Origin: an uncultured Jannaschia sp.
GTDB taxonomy: Bacteria > Pseudomonadota > Alphaproteobacteria > Rhodobacterales > Rhodobacteraceae
Length of the DNA: 64,000 bases
Assembly (NCBI GenBank): GCA_947494145.1
Contig: CANLTZ010000006.1
Location: forward strand, 1-64,000
Direction: 5' to 3'
Shown here: positions 38,653 to 47,923 of the stretch, piece after piece
Numbering within the stretch: the stretch's first letter is position 1
How the letters are laid out: the number at the start of each line of letters is the position of its first letter
The notes under the pieces: generated by a model
Told to the model about the DNA's origin: nothing
The model's database searches: none
The model's input: only the letters and a program-made list of their open reading frames with translations
Made by a program: the position numbers and the translations under genes

Positions 38653-39266
38653 GCGGCTTCCTCCGCGCTTAGCAGACCTTCTTCCACCAATCGCGCCGCC
38701 CACCCCCCCGGTTCTGTGAACAGGTGGGTGGACCAGCCGCGCGCGGCGGCGGCGGTTACGTTGTCCGGTCGATCATCGGTAAAGAGAATGGCGCCCGGGG
38801 GCACGGCCACTTGGCGCTCAACCTCGGCATAGATGGCGGGGTCGGGCTTCGCCACGCGCAGGCGGCCCGACACGGCGAGGCCATCGAATTCCGACAGAAA
38901 GTCAAAATGGCGCGCCGCAAGGTCGAAGCTTTCCGCGCCGAAATTGGTCAGCGCGTGGACGGGTACGCCCTTGGCGCGCAGGGCCCGTTGAAGGCGCACG
39001 GATTGGTCGATGACGGGCGTGATCATGTGCAGCCAGTCGTCATGCCACATGCAGATTTCGCTTCGCCATTGGGGGTGATGATCTGCCACGGCGTAGATGA
39101 TATCGCGAAACCCCTCACCCAGATCGACGCGCGCATTCATCCCGTCCAGGTCCACCTCGGCAAAGAGAGCGCGGCGCCGGTCTGGCCCGATGCGGGCGTC
39201 ATAGAAGCTTTCGGGGTCCCACCCGATCAGCACATTGCCGATGTCCAGCACCACCGCACGGATCAT
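38649..39266 (-). CDS. HAD-family hydrolase (YihX-like)
   Basis: This 205-residue HAD-IA protein has motif I as VLDIGNVLIGWDP, where the second Asp of DxD is Gly, as in YihX-type sugar phosphatases. Motif II is ALTNFGAE, motif III LRVAKPDPAIY, and motif IV ILFTDDRPDNVTAA. It probably dephosphorylates a small sugar phosphate or similar metabolite. Start and stop both overlap neighbouring genes by four bases, indicating strict co-translation with fghA. Confidence 0.88.
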   Translation of the reverse strand: MIRAVVLDIGNVLIGWDPESFYDARIGPDRRRALFAEVDLDGMNARVDLGEGFRDIIYAVADHHPQWRSEICMWHDDWLHMITPVIDQSVRLQRALRAKGVPVHALTNFGAESFDLAARHFDFLSEFDGLAVSGRLRVAKPDPAIYAEVERQVAVPPGAILFTDDRPDNVTAAAARGWSTHLFTEPGGWAARLVEEGLLSAEEAA

Positions 39267-40072
39267 GCAAGGTGATCCGCGTGGAAGGCGATGTGGGCTT
39301 CGGCGAAGCTGGCCACGAAGAAATAGCTGTGGTCGTAGCCATCTTGCAGATTGACCTCGGATGGGCTGCCGGTCGCCGCCAGTGCTTCGGCCAGCGCGGC
39401 GGTGCCGAGCTTGTCAAAGAACTGATCGGACGTGCCGGTATCGATCCGCAGGGGGGCGCCGAACTTCCCCGCGCGGCGCAGCAGGATCGAGGCGTCGTGG
39501 TCGGCGGGGGCGCCAGTATAGGCCGTCAGTTGCGGGCGGCCCCAATCGCTGTCGGACGGATTACAGATGGGCGCGAAGGCCGAAACCGACCGGTAGCGGC
39601 CCGGATGTTTCAGCGCCAAGGTCAGGGCGCCATGGCCACCCATGGAATGGCCCGTGATGCCCTGGCGTTTCTGGTCCAAGTCGAAGGCAGCGAAGACCGT
39701 GTCGGGCAGGTCGCTGGCGATATAGCTTTCCATCCGGAAATGCTGGGCCCATTCGCCCTCGCTCGCATCGACGTAGAACCCGGCACCTTGGCCCATGTCA
39801 TAATTGCTGTCGTCGGGCACGCCCGCCCCGCGCGGGGACGTATCGGGAAAGACGACAGTTAGTCCGGCCTCTGCCGCCCAGCCTTGCAGGCCCGCCTTGG
39901 TCATGGCGTTTTCATGGGTGCAGGTCAGACCCGAAAGGTACCAAAGCACGGCGCCCGTGGCGTGTTCGGGGCGGAAAAGGCCAAAGGTCATCTCGGTCCC
40001 TGTCGCGTCAGAGGCATGGGCATAGACGCCTTGGACGCCGCCGAAGCACCGATTTTCGCTAAGGGTCTTCAT
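39263..40072 (-). CDS. fghA: S-formylglutathione hydrolase
   Basis: FghA splits S-formylglutathione to formate and glutathione in formaldehyde detoxification. The 269-residue esterase-D-type protein has LWYLSGLTCTHENAMTKAG and the nucleophile Ser143 in GHSMGGHGAL, with the acid in TGTSDQFFD and His in DHSYFF. Its usual partner, glutathione-dependent formaldehyde dehydrogenase, is not in the window. The formate it makes could feed the formate dehydrogenase implied by the far right end, a functional and not a genetic link. Confidence 0.94.
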   Translation of the reverse strand: MKTLSENRCFGGVQGVYAHASDATGTEMTFGLFRPEHATGAVLWYLSGLTCTHENAMTKAGLQGWAAEAGLTVVFPDTSPRGAGVPDDSNYDMGQGAGFYVDASEGEWAQHFRMESYIASDLPDTVFAAFDLDQKRQGITGHSMGGHGALTLALKHPGRYRSVSAFAPICNPSDSDWGRPQLTAYTGAPADHDASILLRRAGKFGAPLRIDTGTSDQFFDKLGTAALAEALAATGSPSEVNLQDGYDHSYFFVASFAEAHIAFHADHLA

Positions 40073-41007
40073 GGGCTTCCTCCGGTTAGCAGGCCGATGA
40101 CGACCGAAACGGTGACAATAGAAACTGTGGTCGAAACCAAGATGGCGGCCGATACGCGCTGCGGTGCCACGCCGTAATGCTGCGCCAGCATGTAGACGTT
40201 GCCCGCCACGGGCAAGGCGGCGGCGGATATCATGACCGTCGCTGCGAAAGGATCGGCCACCGGGAAAATCACCAGTGCAGACAGTGCCACCGCGGCGGGG
40301 TGCAACACCAACTTGCAGAAGGTGAGCCAGCCAGCGACGGACAGACGCTCCGCCGTTTTGCCGGCGAGTGAGGCGCCGATGGCAAACAGCGCGCCTGGCG
40401 TGGCAGCGGCGCCCAGAAGCGTCAGGAATTCGTTCACCGGTTCCCACAGATCGCGGCCCGTATAGGACCATGCAAGTCCCAGGACGATGGAGACGATCAT
40501 TGGGTTGCGCAGAAGGCCCAAGCCCACTGAGCGCAGGGTGCCCAGAGAGACCTTTCCGTCGCGCGAGCCCGTAATCAGGATCACGATGAGTGATGAAAAC
40601 ACGATCAGGTCAGCCGCCAACACCATCAGCATCGGCCCCGCGCTGGCCGGGCCCAGAAGCAGCACGAACATCGGGATGCCAAGGAAGCCCACATTGCCGA
40701 TTGTGGCGACTTGGGCTTCGACCGCCGCTTCGGCCACCGAAAGGCCCCGGAAGAAGCCAACAGCCGTGGCGATCAGATAGACCATGGCGCACCCCCAAAG
40801 GTAGGCGCCGATGAACTGCCAATCGAGGATTTCGGCCAAGGTGAGGTTGGCGGCGAAGTTGAATAACATCGCCGACAGGGCGAACCAGAAGACGAACTTG
40901 GTCAGATAGGCGGTCGCCTCGGCGGTAAAGAACTTGGTGCGCCCCGCGGCATAACCCAGCGCGATCAAGGCGAAGAAAGGAACGGTCTTCAAAAAGATCG
41001 CGAGCAT
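40069..41007 (-). CDS. AEC-family (auxin efflux carrier-like) transporter
   Basis: Ten hydrophobic spans arranged in two five-span halves make up this 312-residue membrane protein. Typical elements are ALIALGYAAGRTKFF, the conserved middle NVGFLGIPMFVLLLGPA and the second-half LLGAAATPGALFAIGASLAG with the P-kink region LVLHPAAVAL. Bacterial AEC proteins often carry malate or other dicarboxylates. It heads the operon with fghA, HAD and cyclodeaminase-like genes, each overlapping by ATGA. Confidence 0.9.
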   Translation of the reverse strand: MLAIFLKTVPFFALIALGYAAGRTKFFTAEATAYLTKFVFWFALSAMLFNFAANLTLAEILDWQFIGAYLWGCAMVYLIATAVGFFRGLSVAEAAVEAQVATIGNVGFLGIPMFVLLLGPASAGPMLMVLAADLIVFSSLIVILITGSRDGKVSLGTLRSVGLGLLRNPMIVSIVLGLAWSYTGRDLWEPVNEFLTLLGAAATPGALFAIGASLAGKTAERLSVAGWLTFCKLVLHPAAVALSALVIFPVADPFAATVMISAAALPVAGNVYMLAQHYGVAPQRVSAAILVSTTVSIVTVSVVIGLLTGGSP

Positions 41008-41151
41008 GGCGCAGGGCTATCGGTCGCGGGCAGGGCTGTCCAGTTGGCGCAAGCACGCCCGCCATGGGCGCGCCTTGGCCGAAGACTGCGCAGAAGCTGG
41101 CCGACGGCGAGGTTCCGCGAATTGTCGTTGGGTGAGGTCGGAGCCACCTGA

Positions 41152-41183
41152 GGTTGGCGCGGGCCGATCAGGCCCGCCCAACC
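41152..41183 (+). promoter_or_regulatory. Stem-loop in the 5' leader of a small secreted protein gene
   Basis: GGTTGGCGCGGGCC (41152-41165) can pair with GGCCCGCCCAACC (41171-41183) over a GATCA loop, with one bulged base. It ends just before the ribosome binding site of the gene at 41200. It may stabilise the mRNA, affect translation, or be a terminator lacking U residues. Confidence 0.45.
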
Positions 41184-41199
41184 TTGAAGGAGAGACGAC

Positions 41200-41508
41200 A
41201 TGACGAAACTAAGTGTTGCGACGGTCCTTTCCCTAATCCTTGCGCTGCCTGTGTCCGCCCAGGCTTTGCGCATTGAAGATGATGGCATCATCACCTTGCC
41301 GGAAGCGCCGCCCGCGGCAGGACCGATTATCGAGATTAACGATGATGGCATATCGGAACTGGCCCCTGACGCCGAAGCGGAAGGCACAACCGGCGCCATC
41401 GTCGGTGCCCCGGGGCAATGCACGGCCGTGGAAAGCTCTGCCGGGATGAGCGGCGCAGAATGCGGCTCGCTCAGCGCGGAACAGGTCATTCAGCGGCTTG
41501 ACGGCTAA
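41200..41508 (+). CDS. Small secreted acidic protein, 102 aa
   Basis: An AGGAGAG site precedes the ATG at 41200. The signal peptide (MTKLSVATVLSLILALPVSAQA) leads to a strongly acidic mature peptide with a repeated IEDDGI / INDDGIS element, which might bind a cation, and two cysteines (GQCTAV, AECGSL). I do not recognise a family. It is likely periplasmic or secreted. A leader hairpin upstream suggests regulated or very stable mRNA. Confidence 0.75.
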   Translation: MTKLSVATVLSLILALPVSAQALRIEDDGIITLPEAPPAAGPIIEINDDGISELAPDAEAEGTTGAIVGAPGQCTAVESSAGMSGAECGSLSAEQVIQRLDG

Positions 41509-41596
41509 GCCTGAGACGACATGGCGCGCCGGGCAAATTAGCTGTGTTCAGGGGCGCGTCATGATGGGTTGGGGCCTGATTTCTGGGTTCTGACCT

Positions 41597-41654
41597 GTCC
41601 CGCTGAGCCTCCGCGGCGGGACGCGCGGGCCAGGACTTCCCCTCTGGCCCGCGC
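41597..41654. other. Two adjacent perfect hairpins
   Basis: Hairpin 1 pairs GTCCCGC (41597-41603) with GCGGGAC (41616-41622). Hairpin 2 begins on the next base and pairs GCGCGGGCCAG (41623-41633) with CTGGCCCGCGC (41644-41654), an 11-bp perfect stem with a 10-base loop. They lie between the small secreted protein gene and the TetR operator. They may end transcription from upstream or form a structured non-coding RNA. No U-tract follows. Confidence 0.5.
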
Positions 41655-41660
41655 AAGCCG

Positions 41661-41676
41661 TAAACCGTTCGGTTTA
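41661..41676. promoter_or_regulatory. TetR-type operator
   Basis: A perfect palindrome TAAACCG-TT-CGGTTTA lies 7 bases after the double hairpin and immediately before the promoter of the TetR gene. Half-sites of AAACCG are typical for TetR/AcrR regulators, so autorepression is likely. Confidence 0.7.
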
Positions 41677-41684
41677 GTAATTGC

Positions 41685-41712
41685 TTGTGCGCGGCCTCTC
41701 ACTGCCTATATT
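41685..41712 (+). promoter_or_regulatory. Probable promoter of the TetR gene
   Basis: TTGTGC (41685-41690) and TATATT (41707-41712) are separated by 16 bases, 26 bases before the ATG at 41738. The palindromic operator ends 8 bases upstream of the -35, where bound repressor would hinder RNA polymerase. Confidence 0.5.
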
Positions 41713-41737
41713 CTTGGCAGAAAAGATGAGGCGAAGC

Positions 41738-42358
41738 ATGAACGAAGTGACACCGATCAAGAAGGGTCGAAAGTACGACCAAGTCCTTGAGGGTGCGCGT
41801 GCCGTGTTCATGGCCGACGGATATGAAGGCGCCAGCGTCGACGCGATTGCCCGGTCTGCGGGCGTATCGAAGGCCACATTGTATAGCTATTTCACGGACA
41901 AGAAGCTGCTGTTCATGGAGGTCGCAAAGACCGAATGCAGCGTCCAGATCCGAGAAACGGGCGACCTTCTGGTGGACGACGCCGCACCTAGAGAAACGCT
42001 TTACAAGGCGGGTCGGCGCATCACGGGTTTCATCATTTCGGATTTCGGGCAAAGCATCTTCCGCATGTGCGTCGCGGAAAGCGATCGCTTCCCCGAATTG
42101 GGCCGCGAATTCTTCCGCACCGGCCCGGCCGTTTTTCGGGGGCGGATGGTTGAATACCTGCAATCTGCCGTCGAACGGGGCGAATTGGCCATCGACGACG
42201 TCGCCCTGGCAGCGGACCAATTCATAGAACTTTGCCACGCGACGCTGTTTGTCGAGATGGTCTTCAACGTCCGTGACAGCGTCACGGAAGAAGAAGCCGA
42301 GCGTGTGGTCAGCGGCGCCGTAGAGACCTTTCTGGCCCGCTACGGCACCGGCGGCTAA
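41738..42358 (+). CDS. TetR/AcrR-family transcriptional regulator
   Basis: The 206-residue protein has a standard N-terminal helix-turn-helix: ILEG-type helix VLEGARAVFMADGYEGASVDAIA, then RSAGVSKATLYSYFTDKKLLF. A ligand domain of the AcrR C-terminal type follows (FRMCVAESDRFPELGREFF). GAGG precedes the ATG at 41738. An in-frame ATG at 41726 lacks a site. It probably represses itself through the palindrome at 41661-41676. No transporter gene is adjacent, so its wider regulon is unknown. Confidence 0.92.
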   Translation: MNEVTPIKKGRKYDQVLEGARAVFMADGYEGASVDAIARSAGVSKATLYSYFTDKKLLFMEVAKTECSVQIRETGDLLVDDAAPRETLYKAGRRITGFIISDFGQSIFRMCVAESDRFPELGREFFRTGPAVFRGRMVEYLQSAVERGELAIDDVALAADQFIELCHATLFVEMVFNVRDSVTEEEAERVVSGAVETFLARYGTGG

Positions 42359-42365
42359 GGCAGGC

Positions 42366-43106
42366 TCACTCGGGCCGCAGGCTTGTTGTGACGTAGTTCA
42401 CGGCCAGATCGCGATCTGAAAGACGCCAGGTCCAGGTGAGCGGGTTGAACACGAAGCCCGTGCGATCCACCGGGTCCATCCCCGCATTGCGCAACAGATC
42501 ATAAAGCTCGTCTGGCGTGATGAACTTCGACCATTCATGCGTCCCTTTGGGCAGCCAGCGCATCACATGCTCGGCCCCGATGATGGCCATGACATAGCTT
42601 TTCGGATTGCGATTGATGGTCGAGCAGGTCATCAGGCCGCCGGGCCTGAGAAGGTCATGGCACGCCTTCAGATAGGCTTGCGGGTCGGCCACATGTTCGA
42701 CGACTTCCATGTTCAGAATGGCGTCGAAAGGGGGCTCCCCGGCTTCGATCAGCGCTTCGGCGGAGGTATGGCGATAGTCGATATCGAGGCCCGATTGCTC
42801 TGCATGGGTGCGGGCCACGGGAATGTTGCGTTCGGCCGCATCGACGCCCACGACGGTGGCACCCAGCCGCGCCATGGGTTCGCACAAAAGCCCGCCGCCG
42901 CATCCGATATCGAGGATGCGAAGGCCGTTGAACGGCGCATCGGCGGTCAAGTCACGGTCGAATTCGCCCGCTATCTGAGTTGTGATGTAGTCGAGCCGGC
43001 ATGGGTTGAGCATGTGCAACGGCTTGAATTTGCCGTTGGGGTCCCACCATTCGGCGGCCATGGCCTGGAATTTCGCGATCTCGGACTCGTCGATCGTGGT
43101 CGTCAT
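42366..43106 (-). CDS. ubiG: Bifunctional 2-polyprenyl-6-hydroxyphenol methylase / 3-demethylubiquinol 3-O-methyltransferase
   Basis: UbiG performs both O-methylations of ubiquinone synthesis at the membrane surface. The 246-residue product has the class I SAM motif [11 protein letters not shown] (64-74) and the family segments [30 protein letters not shown] and [18 protein letters not shown]. The start at ATG 43106 gives [13 protein letters not shown] as in relatives. It diverges from pip by 62 bases and converges with the TetR gene. Confidence 0.96.
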   Translation of the reverse strand: MTTTIDESEIAKFQAMAAEWWDPNGKFKPLHMLNPCRLDYITTQIAGEFDRDLTADAPFNGLRILDIGCGGGLLCEPMARLGATVVGVDAAERNIPVARTHAEQSGLDIDYRHTSAEALIEAGEPPFDAILNMEVVEHVADPQAYLKACHDLLRPGGLMTCSTINRNPKSYVMAIIGAEHVMRWLPKGTHEWSKFITPDELYDLLRNAGMDPVDRTGFVFNPLTWTWRLSDRDLAVNYVTTSLRPE

Positions 43107-43168
43107 CTGATCCCCTATGGTCTTGTTAAGGATGGTGGCGGGCCGGTGCCGGTCTATATAGGGCGGAT

Positions 43169-44155
43169 ATGGACAGAAACCCGCACCACAAGACGGCCAA
43201 CGCGCTCTATCCCCCGATTGACCCTTTCGACCAGCGTATGGTCGAGGTGGGCGAGGGGCACCGCCTGTATGTGGAGCAATGCGGCAACCCCGATGGCTTG
43301 CCTGTCGTCGTGCTCCATGGCGGTCCCGGGGGCGGATGCAGCCCGATGATGCGGCGCTTCTTCGATCCCGATGTGTGGCGGGTGATCTTGTTCGATCAGC
43401 GTGGCTGCGGGCGGTCCCGCCCCCATGCCAGCGTGCGCGACAACACGACCGCGCATCTGGTGCGCGATATCGAGGCACTGCGCACCCTGTTCGGGATCGA
43501 TGCCTGGGCAGTGTTCGGCGGAAGCTGGGGCGCGACCTTGGCCCTGATCTATGCTCTGAACCATCCCGACCGGGCCGCGCATCTGATCCTGCGCGGCGTC
43601 TTCCTGATGGAGCAGCGGGAGCTTCGGTGGTTCTATGGCGGCGGGGCAGGGACGTTTTGGCCGGACCAATGGCGCCGCTTCGTCAACATGATTCCGGAAG
43701 ACGAACATGGCGACCTGATTGCCGCCTATCACCGACGGCTTTTCGACACGCCACCCCATGAACAGGTCCGCTTCGCGCGGGCTTGGGCCGCCTGGGAAAA
43801 CGCCCTGGCTTCCATCGGCAGCCAGGGCCAGACCGGAGAGCCCAATGGCGAATATGCCCGTGCCTTCGCCCGGCTGGAAAACCACTACTTCACCCATGCG
43901 GGCTTTCTGGAACATGACGGATGGATCCGCGCCAATATGAAACGGCTCAGCGGTGTGCCCGGTGTCATCGTGCAGGGCCGCTACGATATGATCTGTCCGC
44001 CCCAATCGGCCCATCTGTTGGCCGATGCCTGGCCCGCCGCGCGCCTTCACATGGTGCCCTTCGCAGGCCATGCCCTGTCCGAGCCCGGGATATCCGAGCA
44101 ATTGGTGCGCTCCACCGACACCATTGCCCGCACCCATCGCGGACTGCGCTTCTGA
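43169..44155 (+). CDS. pip: Proline iminopeptidase
   Basis: Pip removes N-terminal proline from peptides in the cytoplasm. The 328-residue alpha/beta hydrolase has the oxyanion [10 protein letters not shown] (50-58), [11 protein letters not shown], the nucleophile Ser119 in [11 protein letters not shown], an Asp in GRYDMICPP and His in [11 protein letters not shown]-terminal [18 protein letters not shown] is family-typical. It stands between ubiG and the rhamnose genes with no obvious link to either. Confidence 0.95.
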   Translation: MDRNPHHKTANALYPPIDPFDQRMVEVGEGHRLYVEQCGNPDGLPVVVLHGGPGGGCSPMMRRFFDPDVWRVILFDQRGCGRSRPHASVRDNTTAHLVRDIEALRTLFGIDAWAVFGGSWGATLALIYALNHPDRAAHLILRGVFLMEQRELRWFYGGGAGTFWPDQWRRFVNMIPEDEHGDLIAAYHRRLFDTPPHEQVRFARAWAAWENALASIGSQGQTGEPNGEYARAFARLENHYFTHAGFLEHDGWIRANMKRLSGVPGVIVQGRYDMICPPQSAHLLADAWPAARLHMVPFAGHALSEPGISEQLVRSTDTIARTHRGLRF

Positions 44156-44221
44156 CGGCTGACAGGCTTTGCGCGCTGGGTTAGGTGTGCGCGGCAGGGG
44201 CAGACGGCTACAGGACAAGAT

Positions 44222-44788
44222 ATGCAAATCGAAGAAACGGGGCTGGAGGGCCTGAAGCTGCTGACGCCGCGCCGGTTTGGTGATGCGCGCGGCTTCTTCG
44301 CCGAGTTGTGGAACGCACGCACATTCGCGGGTTTTAACCTCGACGTGGCGTTCGTGCAGGACAATCATTCCCTTTCAGGTCCCGTGGGGACTTTGCGCGG
44401 GCTCCACTACCAAGCGCCGCCCCACGGCCAGGGCAAGCTGGTGCGGTGTGGGCGTGGCCGGTTGCTGGACGTCGCGGTGGATATCCGTCGCGGCTCCGTC
44501 ACCTATGGGCAGCACCACGCGGTGGAATTGACGTCCGAGGATGGGCGGATGCTCTGGGTGCCGGAGGGCTTCGCCCACGGCTTTGTGACGCGCGAGGAAG
44601 ACACCGAGATCGTCTATAAATGCACCGGTTTCTATGCGCCGGATGCGGAATTCGCCGTGGGCTGGGACAGTTGCGGGATCGACTGGGGCCTGGCTGCGGA
44701 ACCGGTTCTGTCTGCAAAAGATGCCGCCGCTCCGGCCCTTGCCGACATCGAAAGTCCCTTTGAAATGGGTGTGGCGCCATGCGCCTGA
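44222..44788 (+). CDS. rfbC: dTDP-4-dehydrorhamnose 3,5-epimerase
   Basis: RfbC epimerises dTDP-4-keto-6-deoxyglucose at C3 and C5 on the way to dTDP-L-rhamnose. The 188-residue cupin has the catalytic His62 in [13 protein letters not shown], the strand segment [15 protein letters not shown] and [11 protein letters not shown], with Tyr and Asp in KCTGFYAPD. It is the first of three overlapping genes. The thymidylyltransferase rfbA is missing from the set. Confidence 0.96.
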   Translation: MQIEETGLEGLKLLTPRRFGDARGFFAELWNARTFAGFNLDVAFVQDNHSLSGPVGTLRGLHYQAPPHGQGKLVRCGRGRLLDVAVDIRRGSVTYGQHHAVELTSEDGRMLWVPEGFAHGFVTREEDTEIVYKCTGFYAPDAEFAVGWDSCGIDWGLAAEPVLSAKDAAAPALADIESPFEMGVAPCA

Positions 44789-45819
44789 TCGTGACCGGCG
44801 GGGCCGGGTTCATTGGGTCGGCTGTGGTGCGCCAAGCCGTGGCGGCGGGGCATGAGGTGCTCAACATCGACGCGCTGACCTATGCGGCGAATTTGGAGAA
44901 CGTGGCCTCCGTCGCAGGAGCCTCCAATTACCGCTTTGTGCAGGCCGACATAACCGACCGCGGCGCCATGGACGCGGCCTTTGCCGATCATCGACCTGAC
45001 GCCATCCTGCATCTGGCTGCCGAAAGCCATGTGGACCGGTCCATTGACGGCCCGGGCGCCTTCATCAAGACGAACGTGACCGGCACCTTCACCTTGCTGG
45101 AAGCCGCGCGCGCCTTCTGGCAGCGGCAGGGCTTTCCGAGGTCCTTCCGGTTCCACCACGTTTCCACCGATGAAGTCTTTGGATCGCTCGGCGAAGAAGG
45201 GCGGTTCGATGAGACTACGCCCTACGACCCTCGCAGCCCCTATTCAGCCAGCAAGGCGGCCAGCGACCATCTGGTGCGCGCCTGGTTCGAGACCTATGGC
45301 TTGCCAATTCTGGTGACGAATTGTTCCAACAATTATGGGCCTTACCACTTCCCGGAAAAGCTGATCCCCGTGGTCATCTTGAACGCGCTGCATGGGCGGG
45401 CCATCCCGGTCTATGGCGCGGGCGCCAATGTGCGGGATTGGTTGTTCGTGGAAGACCATGCCAATGCGCTCTTGACCGTTCTGGCAGGCGGGCAGGTAGG
45501 GCAGACCTATGTCATTGGGGGCGAGGCGGAGGCGCGCAATATCGACCTTGTCCGCCAAATCTGCGCCCTGATGGATGAGATGGTCCCAGACGGTGCCCCC
45601 CATGACCGGTTGATCGAGTTCGTCACCGACCGGCCCGGGCATGATGCGCGCTATGCCATTGACCCCAGCCGCATCCGGAGGGAATTGGGCTGGCGGCCGT
45701 CGGTGTCGCTGGAAGAAGGGTTGCGGCGCACGGTCTGCTGGTATCTCGACAATCGCGATTGGTGGCAGCCGCTTCTGGCACGGGACGGTGTGGGGCAGCG
45801 CCTGGGGAAAGGCGCGTGA
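44779..45819 (+). CDS. rfbB: dTDP-glucose 4,6-dehydratase
   Basis: RfbB dehydrates dTDP-glucose to the 4-keto-6-deoxy sugar using bound NAD. The 346-residue protein has the glycine loop [22 protein letters not shown], the catalytic Asp131-Glu132 in STDEVFG, and Tyr155-x3-Lys159 in [24 protein letters not shown] and the C-terminal [11 protein letters not shown] are family hallmarks. It overlaps rfbC by ten bases and rfbD by four. Confidence 0.97.
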   Translation: MRLIVTGGAGFIGSAVVRQAVAAGHEVLNIDALTYAANLENVASVAGASNYRFVQADITDRGAMDAAFADHRPDAILHLAAESHVDRSIDGPGAFIKTNVTGTFTLLEAARAFWQRQGFPRSFRFHHVSTDEVFGSLGEEGRFDETTPYDPRSPYSASKAASDHLVRAWFETYGLPILVTNCSNNYGPYHFPEKLIPVVILNALHGRAIPVYGAGANVRDWLFVEDHANALLTVLAGGQVGQTYVIGGEAEARNIDLVRQICALMDEMVPDGAPHDRLIEFVTDRPGHDARYAIDPSRIRRELGWRPSVSLEEGLRRTVCWYLDNRDWWQPLLARDGVGQRLGKGA

Positions 45820-46652
45820 TCCTGGTCTTTGGCGCCAATGGGCAGGTGGGCCAGGCTTTGGCCGCGGCGCCGGGTGTCACGGCTTTGGGTCGTGCTGAGG
45901 CTGACTTGTCTGAGCCTGGCGCCTGTACCGCCGCCATCCGGGCCCATGCCCCGAAAGCGGTGATCAACGCAGCCGCCTGGACGGATGTAGACGGGGCCGA
46001 AGGCCAGGAAGCGGCGGCGCGCCTCGTCAATGCAGATGCACCGGGCGAAATGGCGCGCGTTTGCGCGGCGTTGGATGTGCCCTTCGCCCATATCTCAACA
46101 GATTACGTCTTTGACGGAACGGGTACGCGCCCGTGGGTGCCAGGGGATGCACCCGCACCGCTTGGGGCCTATGGCCGCACGAAGCTTGCGGGCGAACAGC
46201 AGGTCGCCGACGCAGGGGGGCGATGGGTTGTGCTGCGCACAAGTTGGGTTTTCTCGGGCCAAGGCCGGAACTTCGTTACGACCATGCTGCGGCTGGGGGC
46301 AGAGCGGGAGGCATTGACCATCGTGGCCGACCAGATCGGTGGGCCAACGCCGGCAGGTGCGATCGCCGATGCCTGTCTGCATATTGCCCGCGCGCTCCAG
46401 GATGGCGCGTCCTCTGGCATTTACCATTTCGCAGGGGCGCCCGATGTGAGCTGGGCAGATTTCGCGCGAGCGATTTTCGAGGTCGCAGGGCTTAGCTGCA
46501 ACGTGACGGATATCGCAAGCACCGATTGGCCGACACCGGCGGCGCGCCCCGCCAATTCAAGGCTGGATTGCACCTCGCTTGTCGAGGTGTTCGGCATCCA
46601 GCAGCCCGATTGGCGCGACGCGTTACGTAGCCTGGCCGCAGACTTGTTTTAG
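45816..46652 (+). CDS. rfbD: dTDP-4-dehydrorhamnose reductase
   Basis: RfbD reduces dTDP-4-dehydrorhamnose to dTDP-L-rhamnose with NAD(P)H. The 278-residue product has [36 protein letters not shown] and the catalytic Tyr119-x3-Lys123 in [10 protein letters not shown]. It starts at GTG 45816 within the rfbB stop. Its TAG overlaps, base for base, the opposite-strand stop of the export lipoprotein gene, leaving no room for a separate terminator. Confidence 0.96.
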   Translation: MILVFGANGQVGQALAAAPGVTALGRAEADLSEPGACTAAIRAHAPKAVINAAAWTDVDGAEGQEAAARLVNADAPGEMARVCAALDVPFAHISTDYVFDGTGTRPWVPGDAPAPLGAYGRTKLAGEQQVADAGGRWVVLRTSWVFSGQGRNFVTTMLRLGAEREALTIVADQIGGPTPAGAIADACLHIARALQDGASSGIYHFAGAPDVSWADFARAIFEVAGLSCNVTDIASTDWPTPAARPANSRLDCTSLVEVFGIQQPDWRDALRSLAADLF

Positions 46653-47764
46653 TTGTCGATCGTGTTCGCCAGCTTGGCGAGGCCGAAGCCTGTCCCGACA
46701 AGTGCCAAGATAGTCTGGGCTGACGTCACATAGCTTTCCGTCACATAGACCACATCCTTGGGCATGATTTGGAAGCTGCGCGCCGAAAAAAGCCCGTCAG
46801 CCGTGGTCAGGTCCAGGGTGAAGACGACCCGCTCCATCCGGGGGCCGCGTTCGCCCGCGGACAGGGCTGAACTGGGATATTCCCGCAAGATCAGCACACC
46901 TTCGGGGTTGCCGCGTCCGTCATCGATGCCGCCGATGATCGACGCGGCATCCATGGCACTGACGACATCTTGCGTGAACGGGTGCAAGGCTTCGTCACCG
47001 GCTGCGCCGATGGACAGGAAATAACGGTCGTCTTCCTCCACGATAACCTGATCACCACCGATCAAGCGCGTGTCGAGGTCGGGTTCATCATACAGACGGT
47101 TAATCGACGTGCCGAAAATCCGCCCTCCGCGCTGCAAGCGGATTTGCGGGTTCGACAACGTCTCCGACACGCCCCCACCGGCGGCAATCAGGCTGAGTAC
47201 CGAATAATTTCGGTCGGGCATGGGGTACGTCCCAGGCGCGGTCACGCCGCCCACAAGGTCAACCGAGTTGCTGCGGCCCTCCTGCAAGGAAAGCTGCACT
47301 TGGGCAGATGGCGCGACAGAGGTCAGACGCTCTTCCACCCGGGCACGGGCCGCTTCGGGCGGAACGCCGGCCACATTGATGTCGCCGACATAGGGCACGA
47401 AGATCATGCCGCTGGGTGAGACGCGCATATCCGGCAGCATGATCTGACGTGCACCGGGTGGCACCAGCAAAGAACTTTCGTTGCTGTCCCAAATCTGGAT
47501 CGAGACGGTGTCACCTGCCGTTACCATCCGACCGCGAGAGCCTTGGCTGGCCGTTATCCAACCTAGATGCGGCTGGTTCACTTGGGGCCATTCCGCCACC
47601 GAAGGCAGCAAGGCCCGTGTCACCGGGTAAACAGCGAAATCCACCGCCGCGCTGTCGGACGAGCCCACGATCTCGGATTGCAGGGCTGCACCGCGGGGCA
47701 GGCCGCAAGATGCGAGCGCGAGAGTGGACAGAAGAATGGCGGCAAAGCGCGCTAGTCGGTTCAT
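46649..47764 (-). CDS. Wza-type polysaccharide export lipoprotein
   Basis: A lipoprotein signal with lipobox LASC (about residue 21) starts this 371-residue protein. A poly-export domain follows (TAGDTVSIQIWDSNESS, FVPYVGDINVAGVPPEAA), then SLBB-like repeats (VDLVGGVTAPGTYPMPDRN, FQIMPKDVVYVTE). The final hydrophobic stretch TILALVGTGFGLAKLANTI matches the Wza C-terminal helix that forms the outer-membrane pore. I use the ATG at 47764; the ribosome site is weak. It diverges from the polysaccharide operon and should export its product. Confidence 0.92.
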   Translation of the reverse strand: MNRLARFAAILLSTLALASCGLPRGAALQSEIVGSSDSAAVDFAVYPVTRALLPSVAEWPQVNQPHLGWITASQGSRGRMVTAGDTVSIQIWDSNESSLLVPPGARQIMLPDMRVSPSGMIFVPYVGDINVAGVPPEAARARVEERLTSVAPSAQVQLSLQEGRSNSVDLVGGVTAPGTYPMPDRNYSVLSLIAAGGGVSETLSNPQIRLQRGGRIFGTSINRLYDEPDLDTRLIGGDQVIVEEDDRYFLSIGAAGDEALHPFTQDVVSAMDAASIIGGIDDGRGNPEGVLILREYPSSALSAGERGPRMERVVFTLDLTTADGLFSARSFQIMPKDVVYVTESYVTSAQTILALVGTGFGLAKLANTIDN

Positions 47765-47869
47765 GGAACTCGATCCAAAAATGCTCCCCACGATTCGCCC
47801 CCCGACGCCTCGCGCGGCGCCACGATAGACGAGCGACCGCCGAGGTCAACGCGACGACCACGCAGGGGT

Positions 47870-47898
47870 TTGCCGCGCAGCATTCGCAGCATTATGAT
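47870..47898 (+). promoter_or_regulatory. Sigma70-like promoter of the polysaccharide operon
   Basis: TTGCCG (47870-47875) and TATGAT (47893-47898) have the optimal 17-base spacing and lie 26 bases before the ATG at 47924. This is the clearest promoter in the window and probably drives all six genes to 55014. Confidence 0.65.
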
Positions 47899-47923
47899 AT
47901 GATCACAAAAACGGGAGCAGGGC

